Below are positions 10,204-21,700 of a stretch of 64,000 bases of DNA, one piece after another; position 1 is the stretch's first letter; each line of letters opens with the position of its first letter. Position numbers and translations under genes: made by a program. The notes below the pieces were generated by a model, which was not told where the DNA came from, did not search any database, and saw nothing but the letters and a program-made list of their open reading frames with translations. This DNA comes from Maylandia zebra (Eukaryota > Chordata > Actinopteri > Cichliformes > Cichlidae), in assembly GCF_041146795.1 (NCBI RefSeq), contig NC_135176.1, positions 18,177,786 to 18,241,785 of the forward strand, written 5' to 3'.

Positions 10204-13200
10204 TTAAATGAAAAGTTCAAGTGCGCTGAGTGCTTCGGTTTCCATGTCGGTCGGGGTATGACTCGCAGCCTGAGAGAGGAACTCGTCAAGGAAGTTTTCG
10301 TCGTGTTGCCCGTTCGTTCCGCCATTCATCTCTGATGGTCTCCCAGCAGCTTCGACCACACGCTCTGCTCCGTCAGGCCCATTGGCGAACATCTCGAAGA
10401 AGCCCGTGCTGTCTGGCGAAAGGTTGCTGGCTGTTGTTGCCGGCGAAAGCAAGTCCGACAGGAAGTCGTCACTGGTGGCTCCATCGTAGGTGCTTGAGGT
10501 GACGGTGCTGGGAGAGTCCAAGTCAGTGCTGTCCGGTCGAAGCTGTAGTCCCTCATGTTTATCCAACATCTTATTGATTCTAGCAAGCTGCTTCTTCCTT
10601 GATTTGAGTTGCTTAAGCAGTTTGTATCTGAGGGCTTCTGTGCTGCCGAGGCCTACAGGAACCTCTGAGGAATGGCTGCCATGTCTCTTTAGAGAGGCTT
10701 TAAGGAGTGCCTTTGCTCCAGGTGTAATCAGGGACGTACTAGACATCACTGTAGGGGTGGTTAGGTGGTTAGAAGTGACTGGTTGTGACTGCACAGTAGG
10801 TGATAGGAGGGGTCTCTGGTTGTTTAAGCTCTTAGCACGAAATGCCCCGTACATGTCTGCAGCTTTCACTGGCAGATCTTCGCTGTCCTCTGTCCGGAGT
10901 TGTGGTTTTGGGTAGAGCGCCATTGGAAGATGCGGTCTCTTCACAGGGTTGGGGGTAGAGTGAAAAGGAGGAGGAGGAGGGGGCTTTAATTGTGTGTCTG
11001 ATGCAGGGGCAAACTTAGCAGTGGACTTCTGAACTTGGTTTAGTGGATGTTTGCTAAGCAGGAAGGACCAGCGAGAATTCTGATCTAGTAGTGATGCTGA
11101 TGTGGGATCGCTCTCATTGGCAGAGAGGGGTGGGTTATCAGTAGAAGACATGAGGGAACCCTGTTGTGTAATTTCAGTAGATGGACTCTTATCCTCAGTA
11201 TCAGGGACCACAGGCTGTTCACAGTTTACTCCACAGGGCTCTGAAGATGTCGATGATGAAGTATGCAAAGCTACTTTTGATGAAGCTACCTTTTTACCTT
11301 TTGCTCTGCTGACGGTTTTCCCCCTGCTGATTCCTTTCCCTCGTCCTCTTCTGGCACCGGGCACAAATGTCGGATCGCTGGACGAGCCGTCCCCTGAGTC
11401 GGGATCACTTGAGGTGGAGGGAAGGTCAACACTGGGACAGTGATGCAGTTTATTACCTTCGGCAGCAGAAGAGCTGTCAAGAATTTCATTCTTACCAGCG
11501 GTGTTCAGATCTAGAGTTTTGTGGTTGTTGTTTAAAGACTGCATTTCTACATCGGGTTTTACTTCAACCAGTGTGAGCGTAATGATTTCACTGTGGGTTA
11601 GGCCCTCAAAGGTGTCGAGCAAAGTGGTGGCACCTATGGAAGTATCAAAGCCTGCCGTGACTGTTGTGTCCATGCTACTGCTGGTGTCTTCAGTGAGAGC
11701 GCAGATGATGTCGGTGTCGTTATGAGGAATAAGAAGAGACTGATCTGGACTGTGAACCAACACCCCATCCGCTACCGAACCTTCATTTAAACTGTTGTTT
11801 CTCTCATTGTCAGAGAGTGCAGATGTGGAGGAGGAAGAACAGATGTGAAGCTCTTTGTCGTCTTCCACCTCCCAGAAGACGATATGCATCTCATTAGCAG
11901 GGACCTGAAGCTTTTGGTGGGTCTTACAGTCAGGGTATTTTAAATCATCATATTCCAGCCACGAGCCTGCAAATTTAAAAAAAAGCACAACAAATGGTTA
12001 CAGCAAAATGCTGCAGGTTCAACTTGGTCGTCTATGTCAAGGGTTTGTTTTATTTGACCAATGAATAAGAAAAACTGAAATAACATAAAACAAAATAAAT
12101 AATGCAGAATTACGGTCTCTTCCAAGAGCAACTCTGCGCAACACAGTCTGCCATATGTCTAATCTATTCAAAGCATACTGCAGACTAGTTAATTATCTAA
12201 CTTGTGAAAGAAATAGCTACACATCACAATAACGTTACATTTGCAAAATCGGTAAGCTAGATACAAAATAAAATCTAATTATTCAATAAATCTAATTATT
12301 AAATGACAGTGAAATAGACAGCAAATAGGGTTCTTCTCTTGCATGAACTGTCCAGCAGAATGTGCTGTTGGCAAACTACGGCAGAGTCAAATCAGACTCA
12401 ACCATTAAGTGTTTCAACCACAAAGAAAAGCACTTAAATGTAACTTCCAGTTTAATAAAAACCAAAAAACCTAATTTGACCTCATTTATTTGTGTAAAAA
12501 TACTGCACTAACAACTTCAAAATATCTACTTAATCAAATTCAACTTGTATAAGGAAAAATGCATTACAAAGATGACATATGACAAATGTTTAAAGTGAGA
12601 ATTGCTTTAGTTTTGAAATGCTTATTTATGATTTTATAAAAAAAATAAAGTATGCATCAAAGAGCTGGGAAGAAAAGGCTGAAAAAGTTGCGTAACAATA
12701 AAGAAACCATTTATCCCACAGAAACTGTTTCAGACACAAAGAGAGATGATGTTGAGCACTCTTAGAAGAAGACTACAAGTCTGTACACAGCATCTACTGA
12801 ACATCTAAAATCAAGCGAGAATGGAAAAACAACTTTATTTTTGATCTACAGCAACGTGCTGTCGTTAAAAGGAGAGCTGATGCAACAAGTGGTAAACATG
12901 CCCCGTCCTACCGCTTTTGAAATGCTTCTGATTCATTTGAAATTGGCATATTTTTAAATAAATAAATATTTCTCAGTTTCAACATTCGATTCTCTCTCAT
13001 TTGCACAACATTAAATAATTCTGTCGTCTGTTCACATTTCACACACAAATACGTACCATCAGCGCTGCAAGTCCAGGTGACAAAGTGCTTCAGGTGACTC
13101 TTGTACTGTATGACAGTGGTGACGGAGTAGTTTCTGCCCTTGAAGTTGAAGGTGTACGTACTGACATCGTTGTTAGGGAGCCCCTCCACAAAGTGCAGTG

Positions 13201-16200
13201 CAAACACTGGAGGCAGACTATAAAACACAAAGCAAGGCAAAAAAAGCAAAAAGTGGTGATAGGTATAAAAAAGTGAAAATCCAGACAGACTTTAACAATG
13301 CATTTGTTTTGTGTTTTTAAAAGAATCTTATTTATTTTAACCACTCCGTGCATTAGTTTTGCAAAGAAAAACATACCCTGCAATAACTCAAGTCTGAGCT
13401 GCACTCTCTTTATTACTCTCACAGTATATTCATAAGGACACCACTGCTACAGATGACCCACTTCAATTTTTTTTGTCAAATTGTATTTCCATTTATATTT
13501 AAGCAGAAAAAAAAAATCTGCATAACATATACACTCACTGGACAATTAACTGCTCGTTAAAGGAAATATCCAATCAGCCAATCACATGGCAAAAAGTCAC
13601 TGCATTTAAGACCATGATATCAGGTGGTGCAGATGCTGGTACGAACTGAGCATCTGTTGAAGTTCAAAGTAAGCATCAGAATGAGGAAGAAAGCAGACTT
13701 AAGTGACATTCAACTGGCATGACTGTCAGCGTCAGACAGGTTGGTCTGTTTTTCAAAACCTGCTCATTTACTCTCTATGTTTCAGAGAGAATGGTCTGAA
13801 AGAGAGAAAATATCCAGCGAGCAGCAGTTTTCTGGGTTAAAATGTCTTTTTGACGGCAGGGGTCACAGAGGAATAGCCAGACTGCTTTAAGCTTATAGGA
13901 GGGCAACTGTAGCTCAAATAACTACTTGTTAGAAACAAGGTATGAAGAAAAACAACTCTGAATGAAGAGCAGTTTGAACCTTGATGCCTAAGACTTCACT
14001 GGCTCATGCTCCTGTCAGCCAAGCAAAACAAACGGGTCCTACAATTCACACGAGCTTAACAAAATTGAGTAACAGATGATTGGATAGACTGATGAGTTTT
14101 AATATCTTCAGTAAAATTCAGACTGAAGGGTCAGAATTTGGTGTAAAAAACATGGCAGCACAGATCTACAATCTGTGGTGTGTCAACAGTTCAGACTGAT
14201 GATGGGGTAATGGTGTGGGGAATTTATGCTAGCGAGGTAGTTAATAAGGTGTCCAGTGAGTTTATTGGTAAAAGCGATGATTAGATTTATTGATCTTTTA
14301 CTTCTATTAATGTGTTCATTGAGTAGTTATTAACCCCTTCCATAACTGAATACAGTAATTTCCACCAACCTCTGTGGTTTGAAGACAGTGGACTAAAACA
14401 ATTCAACAAGATGCTAATTTATGTTCATAAACCCAAAGTCCAAAAATAAAACCCAACAAAAAACCCCCAAAAACAAACAAACAAAACAAAACAAAAAAAA
14501 AACCAACCCACAACACTTTGATTCTTTTGATTCCTACCTTTCCCACACCATAGTCCTCATCTCATTCTTCTTACAACACACATTGCAGGGGCCTAAGTGT
14601 GCTGCTTTTAGTGGGTGCCAATCAGGTACAATATTTGTTAAAGTAGGAAGAGTCTTCATATCCCTGAAAAATTACAGCATAAAATGTATTTAGGATTCAG
14701 ACACAAAACAATTACAGTGATGATGAGAAGTGCAACTAACTAGTTAAAAAAACAAAACAAAAAAAACATGCCACTACCACATTTTTTGTAATGTATTGCT
14801 GGCATCGCATTTATTTGACATGCTGATTTTCATCAGCTAAGCTTTCAACTCTTATGTATCTGATAACATTTCTGGCAGAAATGCAGCTGAGGAATTTGTA
14901 CAAATTTGCCTTCAATTACTTAATATTTCATATTTTCCCTTTGCCCTCTTGAGAGACGCCCAAAGCAGAGTTGGGCCTCTTCCAATTCGTATAATAAACA
15001 ATGCATCTGCTCCCAGCAGTATAGTTATTCTGTGCTGTAGTTACACAAAGATCAAGTTTTATGGAATAAAGTGTAATGCAGTATTTTGTACACCTCAGCT
15101 GGTTAAAAATAAATGAACCTACCTTTTTCTCACAGGTGTTTTACATTTGCTGCACTTCATCTCCCAGTAAAAGGTTGCCTGGAAGAGACACTCTACCCAA
15201 GAATCCATCACAAGCAGCAGCGGCATAGCAAATACCGGAGTTTCCCTCTGACCTGAAAAGTAAAAACATGTCAGAGTTCGAACACTGTTACACGCTCAGA
15301 TGCACGCTCCTATTCCAGGTGATTTTTAAAAACATAATCTTTGGATGGGGATTAAGATAAACTTTAGATATCACAACAGGATAGCCATCGCCTGCTTGGC
15401 TTTCATCTTCATTATTCCCATCCATCCCTTTGCACTTACATCATGCATTTTCCAGATTTTATACATTGTAATAATTTGGCTCCAACAAGCTGAGCAAAAT
15501 CCAAGGTTTGCCTGCCCGGACCTGTGTCTTTCTGATACCATCAGGTGATAATGACTGTTTTGAAGGGTTTAAGATTAAGTCTACACAAAAGAGTGACTGG
15601 TACTCAATACAGCATTGTGGTATGTGGTATTTTCTTGTGAAACGCCAAATATATAAAAGGATTTTACACATAACAAAGTAAAAATAAAAACAATTTTAAG
15701 GCAAGTATTTTATTTTTTGAAGTTCTCAGATGGGGCGTTTCACATAGTGTGTAAACTACTGTACGTGTTTACATTTTACAGAAAGAACTTGCCAGAACAG
15801 GACCAACTGCTTCTTAAAATACTTCTTTTGTCACTGATCTGCTGGAAAAAAACTGTAGCACTAGGCTATGTTGAAAATTAATATTCAAGAACAGAGGGTT
15901 TGAGGGGCCCCACGAGCCTTATGCGGTCGAGTTTGCATTCGCTCAGACATCTCTTTCTTGCTCACAGTAGCGTGGCGAGATTTGCATATCGTTTCTGACC
16001 TAACACTGGTTTACTATAACTGCTGGTGGATTCAGAAATGCAGTCCAGAAAACAGACTTTTTTATTAATACTTTAAAATAAACAAGTTAAGATTATATCA
16101 GTTGTCAACGCTAGGAATCTTGTTTTTTGTGGTCCAACTAAACTTTCTGAATTAGGGGAGTATGTGGGAAGAAATTACTCAGCAAATGTACAGGAAAAGC

Positions 16201-18675
16201 TATGGCAAATATGGCTAGCAAAAGAAACCCAAAAAGCCAAGGAAAAAGTGTTTATCAACTGCTCCCCCTCCCTTTTTTCTAAAAATCTCTAAAGATCTTT
16301 TTCCCCCAAAGATCTTTAGAGATTTTTCCCCGTTTTTTTTCTTTAAACATATATATTTGGGCAATTCTATCATCTCCTAATGCAAACGTTTAGTCTTTGT
16401 CAGCTAAAATGTGCTGCAACAAGCTAAATCCTGAACAAACAAGAACCAGACATGCAGAACTGGGCAGCAAGACCTGTCTGGTATATGACCTATTATAACT
16501 TGAATGGCTGAAGACTAAAGGCTGAGTCACACTGAGGACTTTACTTGTTGCAGCAAAGAGACTGAAAAATGCTTTAATGATCAGCATTTTCTTAAATAAT
16601 AATGTAAAGGCAACATTTCCTGGACACGTTGGTAGTTGGAGCCCTTCTCCATTACCTAATGCATGCTTTGAGCTCAATGTATATATTTAAAACTACACTT
16701 AAATAAAACACCCCAGGTCATAAAATACATGTATTTATAAACAAACATGCAGCTTTTCTTCTGCCACACTTCATGTTCAGTGTCATGTCTGTTAGCAAGA
16801 TCATGAAACCTTGTGGAGAGGAGGAGAAAAAAAAAAAACAAAAAAAAACAACAACAACCCCCCCCCCCCCCCCAAAAAAAAAAAAAAACCCCAACCATGG
16901 CAGCTGATGTTTATATGCTATAAATGGGTAATTTTAGCCCGTTGCTAGGCAAAATAACAACATCATTTTATCTGATATAGATAAAAACCTTCAGGGACCC
17001 AAGATCCAGCTGTGCTTCAAGTTTGGCTGGAAACTTGAAGCAAATTATTAAGGAAATAATTTGGCGCTGAGAACTCACATTTAATGCAATAATTCTAAAC
17101 TAATAACTATTACAACAACAATAAAAGCATATTGCAAAATCTGACAATAAATAAACACATTCCAATAATACTGTATTGTGGGTGAAGTACTGTAATAATA
17201 ACATATGGTAGGATATCCAGTGATTCCCACCTCTAGTAAAAAGACCTTTCAGATGCTACAAGTTGTTTTGAACGGCCGATGTAAGGGTATTGCTTCAGAG
17301 TATCTAAACAAGACACTAATGAGCTGTAACTTAGGTCTGAGGCGAGCGACAGGACATGTAATTCTGATTTAAGAGGCAATGTTGGGGAGTAACGGAATAC
17401 ATGTACCGCCGTTACGTATTTAGAATACAAAATATGAGTAACTGTATTCCGTTACAGTTACCATTTAAAAAGGTGGTATTCAGAATACAGTTACTTTGTT
17501 GAAATAAATGGATTACACTGCGGTACTTTCCTGTTTCATTTTGTCGCGGGTCAGGACTGTTTGGGTTTTGTTTGACAGCTACGTTCTGTTGTTCCAGGGG
17601 GCAGCGTTACGGTTGCCATGGTTACAGGGCGACGCTCTCTCTCTCTCTCTGCGACTGTGTGTTTCCTGGGTGAGAGAGCGCCTTTTCGTTGTTGTTGTTG
17701 TGCTAAGCTAACAGGCAGAATGCTACAAGCATAGCTCTAAAGAATGTAGCATCATGGGCAGTGTAGTCTGTGCTGCAGGGAGAATGGACTGCCATACACG
17801 TTATGGGTCTGTGAGCGCGAGGAGGGAGAAAAAGGGGAGTGGAAAGGTACGAGTTGTCATCGAGGAAAAACGGGAGCTGGAAGCATGTAAATATAATAAT
17901 AACCACTGCAGCCAAGAAGAGTGTCTGACGAGCCCAGATGTAAGTAAGCTATTAAGACTGGACTGTACACCGTGTTCGTGTTTTCCTCCAAAAACAACAA
18001 GTTCCGTTGGAGCAGACTTTCAACGCCTCTCTCTGTCTCTCGCAATAAAAGTTGACCCACACAACAAAGTAAAGCTATTTTTCGGCTACGAGCCGACAGG
18101 GACCCCGCCGTACTAGTCAGAGGTCCCTTTACTACAGTTCGGAGTCGCGGACCTTCAGTAATAGTAATAAATCACACAGCAATAGTACATTCACGTTGTT
18201 GTAAAAAGCATGATAATATATTAAGTAATCCAAAGTATTCAGAATACGTTACTGTCATTGAGTAACGTAACGGAATACGTTACAGAATACATTTTGGGGC
18301 ATGTATTCTGTAATGGAATACATTTTAAAAGTAACCTTCCCAACACTGTTAAGAGGTTTACTTTATATTATTAAAATAGTGTCACACGGTATAAAAACTA
18401 CACCCACCGATACCTAAGGAAGCTCCCTGTCTGACTCCACTGTACGCTGTCACTCATTATTATAAAGACAGCAACATTAACAATCAAATGCACATGCACT
18501 TATCTTTATACATTACGCTTTTCTTATGCAAAAATTAGAAACTAACTTTGCAGTCTGTGCAACATTTAAACTAAATCTTCTTAAGACTGTGGCTCTTACA
18601 GGCCCTCTTCCCAAATGGTGATATGAACCTTCTAAGTTTACCCAAAATACACTCTTATCTGTTCTCAAAAACAAA

Positions 18676-18714
<39 letters not shown>

Positions 18715-21700
18715 AGGATACCACTGACTGTTTCGTTTACTCTACATAACAGACATTAAATTGGGCCAGTGAAGCAATGATACGTTTACCTTGATATTTG
18801 TGCTCAAAATTGATCACAAATTGTGCTGAACAAAATATTTTGGCTGTAGATTGTGACGCTTGGACTGGGCGTAAAATAGATTACGTTTTAGGCAAGGCAA
18901 GGCAAGTTTATTTGTATAGCACAATTCAACAACAAGATGATTCAAAGTGCTTTACAGAGACATTATTTTAATTATAGATTGTGTTTCAATGCGTTTATCA
19001 GCCCAGGAACAATGTAAATTATAAATGCTAAATATCAAGCAACACCTGTGCATTTAAAAATTCTGCAAATAGCAGTTTTCATATTATGAAGGCAAAGTTT
19101 TGCATGCATTCACTGAAAACAATGCAGATTTTTATGGAATGACCTTCTCACCAGGCTGCTCAATTATGACAAAAACTATTACAATGACTATTTTGGTCAA
19201 TATTAAGAACACAAGTCTAACATCAGAGACAAGACACATTTATTTATTTATTTATTTATTAACCTTTATTTAACCAGGAAGATCCCATTGAGATTAAAAA
19301 CCTCTTTTTCAAGGGAGACCTGGCCATTTACTGAACTTTTTCTTGGTTGAACTGAACAAAATATAACACACAGTGGCAGAGGGTGGTCTTATTAAGGAAA
19401 GAGAAAAATCTGTCATCTCTTCCACTTATCCAATTCAGGGGCAGGAAGCACATCCCAGCTGCCATAAGGTGTGAGACAGGGTACATACTGGACAGGTTGC
19501 CAGTCTGTCGAAGGATTAACAGACATTCATACTCACTTTCACACCTATGGTAGGGCTGCTCAATTAATCGAATTTTAATCACGATTACGATCTGGGCTTT
19601 CAACGATCATTAAAAATGACTGAGCCGATTATTAGCCCCTCCTTCATTTATCCGCGACACCTTAAAGGCCGGTCCGTGAAAATATTGACGGGCATAAACC
19701 GGTCCGTGGCGCAAAAAGGGTTGGAGACCGCTGATTAAGAGGACCCGAGGGAAGCTCGGAAAGCTAAGCAGAAGTTATTTGGAGAGGAGAGTGACTGCCG
19801 TTGGTTGAAAAGAGAGGTTAAAAAAAACTTCAGTGGTGTTGCGCACTATTTTATATTATTTTTTTTAAAGTCATTGTTAACCCTTTAAAGCCGGTCAGAG
19901 CAGCACGCTCCGTTTTGTGTAACTATTTTTAAATCCCTGTAGAACCGGAACCGTGTAAGCTAGCGCAATAATTTGTTTTGCATATGAAACCGGAGGAGTT
20001 GTACTTACATCTGATGCCATCAGCTTGTCCTCGGTCACGGTTTCCTTCCACATAAAGCTTTGCAAAAATTGCATAAAAAGCGCTTGCAGGAACAAAAACA
20101 TAATATTCCAGAAACACGCTTTGCCGATCTGATCAGCTGTTCGTAACACTTCCCACAGTTAAACAGATGTCAGCGCGAACTGTCACATGTCCGCCATTTC
20201 CTGCCCGAAACCAGAAGTGACGTCATTTTCGCGGAAATTGTAGTTTTTTTTACTTGTAGGCCTTAAAAACCTATACTGGTCATGTTTGACTTTTCTGAAT
20301 AGTTGCTGGGATGCTTAGAACTCAAATTGCACTGCTGGAAATAGTTTATTTTGATGCACATGCTGTTTTCTTTGCAAATTTGCATCATAGGATTGTTTTT
20401 TCGTTTTTCCTGCAGTATATAAAAATTGGTGTATCTCCAAAATAAAACTATGAAGACACTCAAAATAAATTTCCTGTTGTTGTAAACTATTTTTTGCAAC
20501 TTTTTTGTATTTAAAGTTTTGAAGGATAAGCCTCTTAAATTTCTCCAAGTAGAAATATATGTAAAAAAAACAAAAATGATTTTGAATTTTTTTTGTAGTT
20601 TATTGCACTTTTTTGCAATTAATGTAGTTACTATGGACTTAATGCATACATATTATTAAAATATGGGCTATAACAGTTGCATAGCAAATTGAAATGCTCC
20701 CACAAATGGCACTACAACATGTAAAAATTTAATATAAGCTCTGGCGGACTTGGTTCTATAGTAGGTCTTAAAGGGTTAAATAAATATCGTCAAATAATCG
20801 AGATCTCAATTTCAGTGAAAATAATCGTGATTATCATTTTTGCCATAATCGAGCAGCCCTAACCTATGGTGTAATTTAGAATCGCCAATTAACCTAATCC
20901 AACTAAATGCATATCATTGGACTGTGGGAGAAAGCCGGAGAGAAGCCACACGGAAACAGGGAGAACTCTGCACAGAAATGCTTGGCCAGTTGGTAGATTC
21001 AGTCCCAGGACCTTCTTGTTGTAAGGCAACAGCACTAACCAGGAAAATCTGGCATTGTTAATGAATGTTGGATTTCATAACACCAGACAAAAAGAAGCAG
21101 TGAAAGTGAAACAAATACAATAATTGCTTTATCTCTATTATCTTGTTTACATAATCTCTGAATGTCAAACTCATAAATGAAAATAAAATCTGGTTACCGT
21201 ATTTCCCGGACTACAAAGCGCACCTGAATATTAGCCGCACAAGCTAAAATCAGGGGAAAATCCTGTTTTGTACATACATTAGCCGCACCTGACCAAAAGC
21301 CGCAGGTGTTTCAATGTTGACTTATCATATGCAAGAGAATGTGCACAAAGCGAATTGTCAGGAAAGAGATGGCTGTTTGGAGACACACCCCTTTTATTAA
21401 TATTTTGAAAAAAAGTTATGGGTACATATTTGCACATGTAGTACTTAACAGTAACCTACAGCACACCAGAAAAATAGATTCGGACTACCTTTTAGGCTCA
21501 GGTGCAGTGACACGGCTTTAACAAGAAGAAAAGTCAGTCATTCACCACCATCTTCCTGCGCACTAAAAACACCAAAGTCCTCTTCTCCAATGTCGGAAAC
21601 GAACAGGCTCAGGATGGCTTCGTCATCCACTCTCAGCTTCTTTCCTTCGTTGTCACTTTCAAAACCAAAGAAATCCTCATTGTCAGTGTCAGAGTCGAAC

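Larger units (their letters stand above)
19400..21010. repeat. Old dispersed repeat split by nested insertions
   Basis: The left half (19400-19550: 'ggcaggaagcacatcccagc', 'gggtacatactggacaggtt', 'cactttcacacctatgg') and right half (20862-21000: 'tttagaatcgccaattaacc', 'ttggactgtgggagaaagcc') are the two parts of one widespread fish repeat. The hAT element 19551-20861 sits exactly between them. Another piece lies at 52.86-53.02 kb. Confidence 0.75.

Noticed and set aside
10490-10915. Open frame of 141 residues on the plus strand
   Set aside because: It is antisense to the large last exon of uspl1, whose reading frame, exon borders and homology are clear. No domain is visible in the shadow frame. 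The same applies to 10230-10502 and 11102-11443.
17754-18116. 120-residue open frame inside the hAT element
   Set aside because: No hAT transposase motif, and the element is of non-autonomous size. It is likely a chance frame.
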